From contig OZ025253.1 of assembly GCA_964019135.1 (NCBI GenBank), positions 1,954,233 to 2,018,232 of the forward strand: a DNA stretch of 64,000 nucleotides, in the 5' to 3' direction. The position numbers and the translations under genes are program-made. Below are positions 20,931 to 33,900 of the stretch, in pieces (the stretch's first letter is position 1; every line of letters begins with the position of its first letter). The stretch comes from Arenicola marina. Lineage: Eukaryota > Annelida > Polychaeta > Arenicolidae. A model generated the notes under the pieces. That model had not been told where the DNA came from. It made no database searches and saw only the letters and a list, made by a program, of their open reading frames with translations.

Positions 20931-23900
20931 ACGTCAGTCACTCATGGGTGGGGGCAAGGAGAGGTGGCATGAAATGAGGGGAGGGAGGTACGTCAGTCAC
21001 TCATGGGTGGGGGCAAGGAGAGGTGGCATGAAATGAGGGGAGGGAGGTACGTCCGTCACTCATGGGTGAGGGCAAGGAGAGGTGGCATGAAATGAGGGGA
21101 GGGAGGTACGTCAGTCACTCATGGGTGAGGGCAAGGAGAGGTGGCATGAAATGAGGGGTGGGAGGTACGTCAGTCACTCATGGGTGGGGGCAAGGAGAGG
21201 TGGCATGAAATGAGGGGAGGGAGGTACGTCAGTCACTCATGGGTGGGGGCAAGGAGAGGTGGCATGAAATGAGGGGAGGGAGGTACGTCAGTCACTCATG
21301 GGTGGGGGCAAGGAGAGGTGGCATGAAATGAGGGGAGGGAGGTACGTCAGTCACTCATGGGTGGGGGCAAGGAGAGGTGGCATGAAATGAGGGGAGGGAG
21401 GTACGTCAGTCACTCATGGGTGGGGGCAAGGAGAGGTGGCATGAAATGAGGGGTGGGAGGTACGTCAGTCACTCATGGGTGGGGGCAAGGAGAGGTGGCA
21501 TGAAATGAGGGGAGGGAGGTACGTCAGTCACTCATGGGTGAGGGCAAGGAGAGGTGGCATGAAATGAGGGGAGGGAGGTACGTCCGTCACTCATGGGTGG
21601 GGGCAAGGAGAGGTGGCATGAAATGAGGGGTGGGAGGTACGTCAGTCACTCATGGGTGGGGGCAAGGAGAGGTGGCATGAAATGAGGGGAGGGAGGTACG
21701 TCAGTCACTCATGGGTGGGGGCAAGGAGAGGTGGCATGAAATGAGGGGAGGGAGGTACGTCAGTCACTCATGGGTGGGGGCAAGGAGAGGTGGCATGAAA
21801 TGAGGGGTGGGAGGTACGTCAGTCACTCATGGGTGGGGGCAAGGAGAGGTGGCATGAAATGAGGGGAGGGAGGTACGTCAGTCACTCATGGGTGGGGGCA
21901 AGGAGAGGTGGCATGAAATGAGGGGAGGGAGGTACGTCAGTCACTCATGGGTGGGGGCAAGGAGAGGTGGCATGAAATGAGGGGAGGGAGGTACGTCAGT
22001 CACTCATGGGTGAGGGCAAGGAGAGGTGGCATGAAATGAGGGGTGGGAGGTACGTCAGCCACTCATGGGTGGGGGCAAGGAGAGGTGGCATGAAATGAGG
22101 GGTGGGAGGTACGTCAGTCACTCATGGGTGGGGGCAAGGAGAGGTGGCATGAAATGAGGGGAGGGAGGTACGTCAGTCACTCATGGGTGGGGGCAAGGAG
22201 AGGTGGCATGAAATGAGGGGAGGGAGGTACGTCAGTCACTCATGGGTGGGGGCAAGGAGAGGTGGCATGAAATGAGGGGTGGGAGGTACGTCAGTCACTC
22301 ATGGGTGAGGGCAAGGAGAGGTGGCATGAAATGAGGGGAGGGAGGTACGTCAGTCACTCATGGGTGAGGGCAAGGAGAGGTGGCATGAAATGAGGGGTGG
22401 GAGGTACGTCAGTCACTCATGGGTGGGGGCAAGGAGAGGTGGCATGAAATGAGGGGAGGGAGGTACGTCAGTCACTCATGGGTGGGGGCAAGGAGAGGTG
22501 GCATGAAATGAGGGGAGGGAGGTACGTCAGTCACTCATGGGTGAGGGCAAGGAGAGGTGGCATGAAATGAGGGGAGGGAGGTACGTCAGTCACTCATGGG
22601 TGGGGGCAAGGAGAGGTGGCATGAAATGAGGGGTGGGAGGTACGTCAGTCACTCATGGGTGGGGGCAAGGAGAGGTGGCATGAAATGAGGGGAGGGAGGT
22701 ACGTCAGTCACTCATGGGTGAGGGCAAGGAGAGGTGGCATGAAATGAGGGGAGGGAGGTACGTCAGTCACTCATGGGTGAGGGCAAGGAGAGGTGGCATG
22801 AAATGAGGGGAGGGAGGTACGTCAGTCACTCATGGGTGGGGGCAAGGAGAGGTGGCATGAAATGAGGGGAGGGAGGTACGTCAGTCACTCATGGGTGGGG
22901 GCAAGGAGAGGTGGCATGAAATGAGGGGAGGGAGGTACGTCAGTCACTCATGGGTGGGGGCAAGGAGAGGTGGCATGAAATGAGGGGTGGGAGGTACGTC
23001 AGTCACTCATGGGTGAGGGCAAGGAGAGGTGGCATGAAATGAGGGGAGGGAGGTACGTCAGTCACTCATGGGTGAGGGCAAGGAGAGGTGGCATGAAATG
23101 AGGGGAGGGAGGTACGTCAGTCACTCATGGGTGAGGGCAAGGAGAGGTGGCATGAAATGAGGGGAGGGAGGTACGTCAGTCACTCATGGGTGAGGGCAAG
23201 GAGAGGTGGCATGAAATGAGGGGAGGGAGGTACGTCAGTCACTCATGGGTGAGGGCAAGGAGAGGTGGCATGAAATGAGGGGAGGGAGGTACGTCAGTCA
23301 CTCATGGGTGGGGGCAAGGAGAGGTGGCATGAAATGAGGGGAGGGAGGTACGTCAGTCACTCATGGGTGGGGGCAAGGAGAGGTGGCATGAAATGAGGGG
23401 TGGGAGGTACGTCAGTCACTCATGGGTGGGGGCAAGGAGAGGTGGCATGAAATGAGGGGAGGGAGGTACGTCAGTCACTCATGGGTGGGGGCAAGGAGAG
23501 GTGGCATGAAATGAGGGGAGGGAGGTACGTCAGCCACTCATGGGTGGGGGCAAGGAGAGGTGGCATGAAATGAGGGGAGGGAGGTACGTCAGTCACTCAT
23601 GGGTGGGGGCAAGGAGAGGTGGCATGAAATGAGGGGAGGGAGGTACGTCAGTCACTCATGGGTGGGGGCAAGGAGAGGTGGCATGAAATGAGGGGAGGGA
23701 GGTACGTCAGTCACTCATGGGTGAGGGCAAGGAGAGGTGGCATGAAATGAGGGGTGGGAGGTACGTCAGCCACTCATGGGTGGGGGCAAGGAGAGGTGGC
23801 ATGAAATGAGGGGTGGGAGGTACGTCAGTCACTCATGGGTGAGGGCAAGGAGAGGTGGCATGAAATGAGGGGTGGGAGGTACGTCAGTCACTCATGGGTG

Positions 23901-26819
23901 GGGGCAAGGAGAGGTGGCATGAAATGAGGGGTGGGGGGTACGTCAGTCACTCATGGGTGGGGGCAAGGAGAGGTGGCATGAAATGAGGGGAGGGAGGTAC
24001 GTCAGTCACTCATGGGTGAGGGCAAGGAGAGGTGGCATGAAATGAGGGGTGGGAGGTACGTCAGCCACTCATGGGTGGGGGCAAGGAGAGGTGGCATGAA
24101 ATGAGGGGTGGGAGGTACGTCAGTCACTCATGGGTGAGGGCAAGGAGAGGTGGCATGAAATGAGGGGTGGGAGGTACGTCAGTCACTCATGGGTGGGGGC
24201 AAGGAGAGGTGGCATGAAATGAGGGGAGGGAGGTACGTCCGTCACTCATGGGTGAGGGCAAGGAGAGGTGGCATGAAATGAGGGGTGGGAGGTACGTCAG
24301 TCACTCATGGGTGAGGGCAAGGAGAGGTGGCATGAAATGAGGGGTGGGAGGTACGTCAGTCACTCATGGGTGGGGGCAAGGAGAGGTGGCATGAAATGAG
24401 GGGAGGGAGATACGTCAGTCACTCATGGGTAGTGGCAAGGAGAGGTGGCATGAAATGAGGGGAGGGAGGTACGTCAGTCACTCATGGGTGGGGGCAAGGA
24501 GAGGTGGCATGAAATGAGGGGAGGGAGGTACGTCAGTCACTCATGAGTGAGGGCAAGGAGAGGTGGCATGAAATGAGGGGTGGGAGGTACGTCAGTCACT
24601 CATGGGTGGGGGCAAGGAGAGGTGGCATGAAATGAGGGGAGGGAGGTACGTCAGCCACTCATGAGTGGGGGCAAGGAGAGGTGGCATGAAATGAGGGGAG
24701 GGAGGTACGTCCGTCACTCATGGGTGGGGGCAAGGAGAGGTGGCATGAAATGAGGGGAGGGAGGTACGTCAGTCACTCATGGGTGGGGGCAAGGAGAGGT
24801 GGCATGAAATGAGGGGAGGGAGGTACGTCAGCCACTCATGAGTGGGGGCAAGGAGAGGTGGCATGAAATGAGGGGAGGGAGGTACGTCCGTCACTCATGG
24901 GTGGGGGCAAGGAGAGGTGGCATGAAATGAGGGGAGGGAGGTACGTCAGCCACTCATGAGTGGGGGCAAGGAGAGGTGGCATGAAATGAGGGGAGGGAGG
25001 TACGTCAGTCACTCATGGGTGAGGGCAAGGAGAGGTGGCATGAAATGAGGGGAGGGAGGTACGTCCGTCACTCATGGGTCGGGGCAAGGAGAGGTGGCAT
25101 GAAATGAGGGGAGGGAGGTACGTCAGTCACTCATAGGTGGGGGCAAGGAGAGGTGGCATGAAATGAGGGGAGGGAGGTACGTCAGTCACTCATGGGTGGG
25201 GCAAGGAGAGGTGGCATGAAATGAGGGGTGGGAGAGGTACGTCAGTCACTCATAGGTGGGGGCAAGGAGAGGTGGCATGAAATGAGGGGAGGGAGGTACG
25301 TCAGTCACTCATGGGTGAGGGCAAGGAGAGGTGGCATGAAATGAGGGGAGGGAGGTACGTCAGTCACTCATGGGTGGGGGCAAGGAGAGGTGGCATGAAA
25401 TGAGGGGTGGGAGGTACGTCAGTCACTCATAGGTGGGGGCAAGGAGAGGTGGCATGAAATGAGGGGAGGGAGGTACGTCAGTCACTCATGGGTGGGCAAG
25501 GAGAGGTGGCATGAAATGAGGGGAGGGAGGTACGTCAGTCACTCATGGGTGAGGGGCAAGGAGAGGTGGCATGAAATGAGGGGAGGGAGGTACGTCAGTC
25601 ACTCATGGGTGAGGGCAAGGAGAGGTGGCATGAAATGAGGGGAGGGAGGTACGTCAGTCACTCATGGGTGAGGGCAAGGAGAGGTGGCATGAAATGAGGG
25701 GAGGGAGGTACGTCAGTCACTCATGGGTGGGGGCAAGGAGAGGTGGCATGAAATGAGGGGAGGGAGGTACGTCAGTCACTCATGGGTGAGGGGCAAGGAG
25801 AGGTGGCATGAAATGAGGGGAGGGAGGTACGTCAGTCACTCATGGGTGAGGGCAAGGAGAGGTGGCATGAAATGAGGGGAGGGAGGTACGTCAGTCACTC
25901 ATGGGTGAGGGGCAAGGAGAGGTGGCATGAAATGAGGGGAGGGAGGTACGTCAGTCACTCATGGGTGGGGGCAAGGAGAGGTGGCATGAAATGAGGGGAG
26001 GGAGGTACGTCAGTCACTCATGGGTAGGGGGCAAGGAGAGGTGGCATGAAATGAGGGGTGGGAGGTACGTCAGTCACTCATGGGTGAGGGCAAGGAGAGG
26101 TGGCATGAAATGAGGGGAGGGAGGTACGTCAGTCACTCATGGGTGGGGGCAAGGAGAGGTGGCATGAAATGAGGGGTGGGAGGTACGTCAGTCACTCATG
26201 GGTGGGGGCAAGGAGAGGTGGCATGAAATGAGGGGAGGGAGGTACGTCAGTCACTCATGGGTGGGGGCAAGGAGAGGTGGCATGAAATGAGGGGAGGGAG
26301 GTACGTCAGTCACTCATGGGTGGGGGCAAGGAGAGGTGGCATGAAATGAGGGGTGGGAGGTACGTCAGTCACTCATGGGTGAGGGCAAGGAGAGGTGGCA
26401 TGAAATGAGGGGTGGGAGGTACGTCAGTCACTCATGGGTGGGGGCAAGGAGAGGTGGCATGAAATGAGGGGAGGGAGGTACGTCAGTCACTCATGGGTGG
26501 GGGCAAGGAGAGGTGGCATGAAATGAGGGGAGGGAGGTACGTCAGTCACTCATGGGTGGGGGCAAGGAGAGGTGGCATGAAATGAGGGGAGGGAGGTACG
26601 TCAGTCACTCATGGGTGGGGGCAAGGAGAGGTGGCATGAAATGAGGGGTGGGAGGTACGTCAGTCACTCATGGGTGGGGGCAAGGAGAGGTGGCATGAAA
26701 TGAGGGGAGGGAGGTACGTCAGTCACTCATGGGTGGGGGCAAGGAGAGGTGGCATGAAATGAGGGGAGGGAGGTACGTCAGTCACTCATGGGTGGGGGCA
26801 AGGAGAGGTGGCATGAAAT

Positions 26820-27980
26820 GAGGGGAGGGAGGTACGTCAGTCACTCATGGGTCGGGGGCAAGGAGAGGTGGCATGAAATGAGGGGTGGGAGGTACGTCAG
26901 TCACTCATGGGTGGGGGCAAGGAGAGGTGGCATGAAATGAGGGGAGGGAGGTACGTCAGTCACTCATAGGTGAGGGCAAGGAGAGGCGGCATGAAATGAG
27001 GGGATGGAGGTACGTCAGTCACTCATGGGTGGGGGCAAGGAGAGGTGGCATGAAATGAGGGGAGGGAGGTACGTCAGTCACTCATGGGTGAGGGCAAGGA
27101 GAGGTGGCATGAAATGAGGGGAGGGAGGTACGTCAGTCACTCATGGGTGGGGGCAAGGAGAGGTGGCATGAAATGAGGGGAGGGAGGTACGTCAGTCACT
27201 CATGGGTGAGGGCAAGGAGAGGTGGCATGAAATGAGGGGAGGGAGGTACGTCAGTCACTCATGGGTGAGGGCAAGGAGAGGTGGCATGAAATGAGGGGAG
27301 GGAGGTACGTCAGTCACTCATGGGTGGGGGCAAGGAGAGGTGGCATGAAATGAGGGGAGGGAGGTACGTCAGTCACTCATGGGTGAGGGCAAGGAGAGGT
27401 GGCATGAAATGAGGGGAGGGAGGTACGTCAGTCACTCATGGGTGGGGGCAAGGAGAGGTGGCATGAAATGAGGGGAGGGAGGTACGTCAGTCACTCATGG
27501 GTGGGGGCAAGGAGAGGTGGCATGAAATGAGGGGAGGGAGGTACGTCAGTCACTCATGGGTCGGGGGCAAGGAGAGGTGGCATGAAATGAGGGGTGGGAG
27601 GTACGTCAGTCACTCATGGGTGGGGGCAAGGAGAGGTGGCATGAAATGAGGGGAGGGAGGTACGTCAGTCACTCATAGGTGAGGGCAAGGAGAGGCGGCA
27701 TGAAATGAGGGGATGGAGGTACGTCAGTCACTCATGGGTGGGGGCAAGGAGAGGTGGCATGAAATGAGGGGAGGGAGGTACGTCAGTCACTCATGGGTGA
27801 GGGCAAGGAGAGGTGGCATGAAATGAGGGGAGGGAGGTACGTCAGTCACTCATGGGTGGGGGCAAGGAGAGGTGGCATGAAATGAGGGGAGGGAGGTACG
27901 TCAGTCACTCATGGGTGAGGGCAAGGAGAGGTGGCATGAAATGAGGGGAGGGAGGTACGTCAGTCACTCATGGGTGGGGG
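26820..27980. repeat. 709-bp higher-order duplication inside array 4
   Basis: Two rare marks, GGGTCGGGGGC (26850 and 27559) and ATAGGTGAGGGC followed by GAGGCGGC and GGGATGGAGG (about 26966-27007 and 27675-27716), recur in the same order exactly 709 bp apart (12 units plus one inserted base). Flanking unit types agree for about five more units, then differ. Confidence 0.8.
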
Positions 27981-30900
27981 CAAGGAGAGGTGGCATGAAA
28001 TGAGGGGTGGGAGGTACGTCAGTCACTCATGGGTGGGGGCAAGGAGAGGTGGCATGAAATGAGGGGAGGGAGGTACGTCCGTCACTCATGGGTGGGGGCA
28101 AGGAGAGGTGGCATGAAATGAGGGGTGGGAGGTACATCAGTCACTCATGGGTGGGGGCAAGGAGAGGTGGCATGAAATGAGGGGAGGGAGGTACGTCAGT
28201 CACTCATGGGTGGGGGCAAGGAGAGGTGGCATGAAATGAGGGGTGGGAGGTACGTCCGTCACTCATGGGTGGGGGCAAGGAGAGGTGGCATGAAATGAGG
28301 GGAGGGAGGTACGTCCGTCACTCATGGGTGGGGGCAAGGAGAGGTGGCATGAAATGAGGGGAGGGAGGTACGTCAGTCACTCATGGGTGAGGGCAAGGAG
28401 AGGTGGCATGAAATGAGGGGAGGGAGGTACGTCAGTCACTCATGGGTGGGGGCAAGGAGAGGTGGCATGAAATGAGGGGTGGGAGGTACGTCAGTCACTC
28501 ATGGGTGGGGGCAAGGAGAGGTGGCATGAAATGAGGGGTGGGAGGTACGTCAGTCACTCATGGGTGGGGGCAAGGAGAGGTGGCATGAAATGAGGGGAGG
28601 GAGGTACGTCAGTCACTCATGGGTGGGGGCAAGGAGAGGTGGCATGAAATGAGGGGAGGGAGGTACGTCAGTCACTCATGGGTGGGGGCAAGGAGAGGTG
28701 GCATGAAATGAGGGGTGGGAGGTACGTCCGTCACTCATGGGTGGGGGCAAGGAGAGGTGGCATGAAATGAGGGGAGGGAGGTACGTCAGTCACTCATGGG
28801 TGGGGGCAAGGAGAGGTGGCATGAAATGAGGGGAGGGAGGTACGTCAGTCACTCATGGGTGAGGGCAAGGAGAGGTGGCATGAAATGAGGGGAGGGAGGT
28901 ACGTCAGTCACTCATGGGTGAGGGCAAGGAGAGGTGGCATGAAATGAGGGGAGGGAGGTACGTCAGTCACTCATGGGTGAGGGCAAGGAGAGGTGGCATG
29001 AAATGAGGGGAGGGAGGTACGTCAGTCACTCATGGGTGGGGGCACGGAGAGGTGGCATGAAATGAGGGGAGGGAGGTACGTCAGTCACTCATGGGTGAGG
29101 GCAAGGAGAGGCGGCATGAAATGAGGGGTGGGAGGTACGTCAGTCACTCATGGGTGGGGGCAAGGAGAGGTGGCATGAAATGAGGGGAGGGAGGTACGTC
29201 AGTCACTCATGGGTGGGGGCAAGGAGAGGTGGCATGAAATGAGGGGAGGGAGGTACGTCAGTCACTCATGGGTGAGGGCAAGGAGAGGTGGCATGAAATG
29301 AGGGGTGGGAGGTACGTCAGTCACTCATGGGTGGGGGCAAGGAGAGGTGGCATGAAATGAGGGGTGGGAGGTACGTCAGTCACTCATGGGTGGGGGCAAG
29401 GAGAGGTGGCATGAAATGAGGGGAGGGAGGTACGTCAGTCACTCATGGGTGGGGGCAAGGAGAGGTGGCATGAAATGAGGGGAGGGAGGTACGTCAGTCA
29501 CTCATGGGTGGGGGCAAGGAGAGGTTGCATGAAATGAGGGGTGGGAGGTACGTCAGTCACTCATGGGTGGGGGCAAGGAGAGGTGGCATGAAATGAGGGG
29601 AGGGAGGTACGTCAGTCACTCATGGGTGGGGGCAAGGAGAGGTGGCATGAAATGAGGGGTGGGAGGTACGTCAGTCACTCATGGGTGGGGGCAAGGAGAG
29701 GTGGCATGAAATGAGGGGAGGGAGGTACGTCAGTCACTCATGGGTGGGGGCAAGGAGAGGTGGCATGAAATGAGGGGAGGGAGGTACGTCAGTCACTCAT
29801 GGGTGGGGGCAAGGAGAGGTGGCATGAAATGAGGGGAGGGAGGTACGTCAGTCACTCATGGGTGGGGGCAAGGAGAGGTGGCATGAAATGAGGGGAGGGA
29901 GGTACGTCAGTCACTCATGGGTGGGGGCAAGGAGAGGTGGCATGAAATGAGGGGAGGGAGGTACGTCAGTCACTCATGGGTGGGGGCAAGGAGAGGTGGC
30001 ATGAAATGAGGGGAGGGAGGTACGTCAGTCACTCATGGGTGGGGGCAAGGAGAGGTGGCATGAAATGAGGGGTGGGAGGTACGTCAGTCACTCATGGGTG
30101 GGGGCAAGGAGAGGTGGCATGAAATGAGGGGAGGGAGGTACGTCAGTCACTCATGGGTGGGGGCAAGGAGAGGTGGCATGAAATGAGGGGAGGGAGGTAC
30201 GTCAGTCACTCATGGGTGGGGGCAAGGAGAGGTGGCATGAAATGAGGGGAGGGAGGTACGTCAGTCACTCATGGGTGAGGGCAAGGAGAGGTGGCATGAA
30301 ATGAGGGGAGGGAGGTACGTCAGTCACTCATGGGTGAGGGCAAGGAGAGGTGGCATGAAATGAGGGGTGGGAGGTACGTCAGTCACTCATGGGTGGGGGC
30401 AAGGAGAGGTGGCATGAAATGAGGGGTGGGAGGTACGTCAGTCACTCATGGGTGGGGGCAAGGAGAGGTGGCATGAAATGAGGGGAGGGAGGTACGTCAG
30501 TCACTCATGGGTGGGGGCAAGGAGAGGTGGCATGAAATGAGGGGAGGGAGGTACGTCAGTCACTCATGGGTGGGGGCAAGGAGAGGTGGCATGAAATGAG
30601 GGGAGGGAGGTACGTCAGTCACTCATGGGTGGGGGCAAGGAGAGGTGGCATGAAATGAGGGGAGGGAGGTACGTCAGTCACTCATGGGTGAGGGCAAGGA
30701 GAGGTGGCATGAAATGAGGGGAGGGAGGTACGTCAGTCACTCATGGGTGGGGGCAAGGAGAGGTGGCATGAAATGAGGGGAGGGAGGTACGTCAGTCACT
30801 CATGGGTGGGGGCAAGGAGAGGTGGCATGAAATGAGGGGTGGGAGGTACGTCAGTCACTCATGGGTGGGGGCAAGGAGAGGTGGCATGAAATGAGGGGAG

Positions 30901-33900
30901 GGAGGTACGTCAGTCACTCATGGGTGAGGGCAAGGAGAGGTGGCATGAAATGAGGGGTGGGAGGTACGTCAGTCACTCATAGGTGGGGGCAAGGAGAGGT
31001 GGCATGAAATGAGGGGTGGGAGGTACGTCAGTCACTCATGGGTGAGGGCAAGGAGAGGTGGCATGAAATGAGGGGAGGGAGGTACGTCAGTCACTCATGG
31101 GTGAGGGCAAGGAGAGGTGGCATGAAATGAGGGGAGGGAGGTACGTCAGTCACTCATGGGTGGGGGCAAGGAGAGGTGGCATGAAATGAGGGGTGGGAGG
31201 TACGTCAGTCACTCATAGGTGGGGGCAAGGAGAGGTGGCATGAAATGAGGGGAGGGAGGTACGTCAGTCACTCATGGGTGAGGGCAAGGAGAGGTGGCAT
31301 GAAATGAGGGGTGGGAGGTACGTCAGTCACTCATAGGTGGGGGCAAGGAGAGGTGGCATGAAATGAGGGGAGGGAGGTACGTCAGTCACTCATGGGTGGG
31401 GGCAAGGAGAGGTGGCATGAAATGAGGGGAGGGAGGTACGTCAGTCACTCATGGGTGGGGGCAAGGAGAGGTGGCATGAAATGAGGGGAGGGAGGTACGT
31501 CAGTCACTCATGGGTGGGGGCAAGGAGAGGTGGCATGAAATGAGGGGAGGGAGGTACGTCAGTCACTCATGGGTGGGGGCAAGGAGAGGTGGCATGAAAT
31601 GAGGGGAGGGAGGTACGTCAGTCACTCATGGGTGAGGGCAAGGAGAGGTGGCATGAAATGAGGGGAGGGAGGTACGTCAGTCACTCATGGGTGGGGGCAA
31701 GGAGAGGTGGCATGAAATGAGGGGTGGGAGGTACGTCAGTCACTCATGGGTGGGGGCAAGGAGAGGTGGCATGAAATGAGGGGAGGGAGGTACGTCAGTC
31801 ACTCATGGGTGGGGGCAAGGAGAGGTGGCATGAAATGAGGGGAGGGAGGTACGTCAGTCACTCATGGGTGGGGGCAAGGAGAGGTGGCATGAAATGAGGG
31901 GAGGGAGGTACGTCAGTCACTCATGGGTGGGGGCAAGGAGAGGTGGCATGAAATGAGGGGTGGGAGGTACGTCAGTCACTCATGGGTGGGGGCAAGGAGA
32001 GGTGGCATGAAATGAGGGGAGGGAGGTACGTCAGTCACTCATGGGTGAGGGCAAGGAGAGGTGGCATGAAATGAGGGGAGGGAGGTACGTCAGTCACTCA
32101 TGGGTGAGGGCAAGGAGAGGTGGCATGAAATGAGGGGAGGGAGGTACGTCAGTCACTCATGGGTGAGGGCAAGGAGAGGTGGCATGAAATGAGGGGAGGG
32201 AGGTACGTCAGTCACTCATGGGTGAGGGCAAGGAGAGGTGGCATGAAGTGAGGGGAGGGAGGTACGTATGTCACTCATGGGTGGGGGCAAGGAGAGGTGG
32301 CATGAAATGAGGGGAGGGAGGTACGTCCGTCACTCATGGGTGAGGGCAAGGAGAGGTGGCATGAAATGAGGGGAGGGAGGTACGTCAGTCACTCATGGGT
32401 GGGGGCAAGGAGAGGTGGCATGAAATGAGGGGTGGGAGGTACGTCAGTCACTCATGGGTGGGGGCAAGGAGAGGTGGCATGAAATGAGGGGTGGGAGGTA
32501 CGTCAGTCACTCATGGGTGGGGGCAAGGAGAGGTGGCATGAAATGAGGGGAGGGAGGTACGTCAGTCACTCATGGGTGGGGGCAAGGAGAGGTGGCATGA
32601 AATGAGGGGAGGGAGGTACGTCAGTCACTCATGGGTGGGGGCAAGGAGAGGTGGCATGAAATGAGGGGTGGGAGGTACGTCAGTCACTCATGGGTGGGGG
32701 CAAGGAGAGGTGGCATGAAATGAGGGGAGGGAGGTACGTCAGTCACTCATGGGTGAGGGCAAGGAGAGGTGGCATGAAATGAGGGGAGGGAGGTACGTCA
32801 GTCACTCATGGGTGGGGGCAAGGAGAGGTGGCATGAAATGAGGGGAGGGAGGTACGTCAGTCACTCATGGGTGAGGGCAAGGAGAGGTGGCATGAAATGA
32901 GGGGAGGGAGGTACGTCCGTCACTCATGGGTGGGGGCAAGGAGAGGTGGCATGAAATGAGGGGTGGGAGGTACGTCAGTCACTCATGGGTGGGGGCAAGG
33001 AGAGGTGGCATGAAATGAGGGGAGGGAGGTACGTCAGTCACTCATGGGTGAGGGCAAGGAGAGGTGGCATGAAATGAGGGGAGGGAGGTACGTCAGTCAC
33101 TCATGGGTGGGGGCAAGGAGAGGTGGCATGAAATGAGGGGAGGGAGGTACGTCAGTCACTCATGGGTGAGGGCAAGGAGAGGTGGCATGAAATGAGGGGA
33201 GGGAGGTACGTCCGTCACTCATGGGTGGGGGCAAGGAGAGGTGGCATGAAATGAGGGGTGGGAGGTACGTCAGTCACTCATGGGTGGGGGCAAGGAGAGG
33301 TGGCATGAAATGAGGGGAGGGAGGTACGTCAGTCACTCATGGGTGGGGGCAAGGAGAGGTGGCATGAAATGAGGGGAGGGAGGTACGTCAGTCACTCATG
33401 GGTGGGGGCAAGGAGAGGTGGCATGAAATGAGGGGAGGGAGGTACGTCAGTCACTCATGGGTGGGGGCAAGGAGAGGTGGCATGAAATGAGGGGTGGGAG
33501 GTACGTCAGTCACTCATGGGTGGGGGCAAGGAGAGGTGGCATGAAATGAGGGGAGGGAGGTACGTCAGTCACTCATGGGTGGGGGCAAGGAGAGGTGGCA
33601 TGAAATGAGGGGAGGGAGGTACGTCAGTCACTCATGGGTGGGGGCAAGGAGAGGTGGCATGAAATGAGGGGAGGGAGGTACGTCAGTCACTCATGGGTGG
33701 GGGCAAGGAGAGGTGGCATGAAATGAGGGGAGGGAGGTACGTCAGTCACTCATGGGTGGGGGCAAGGAGAGGTGGCATGAAATGAGGGGTGGGAGGTACG
33801 TCAGTCACTCATAGGTGGGGGCAAGGAGAGGTGGCATGAAATGAGGGGAGGGAGGTACGTCAGTCACTCATGGGTGAGGGCATGGAGAGGTGGCATGAAA

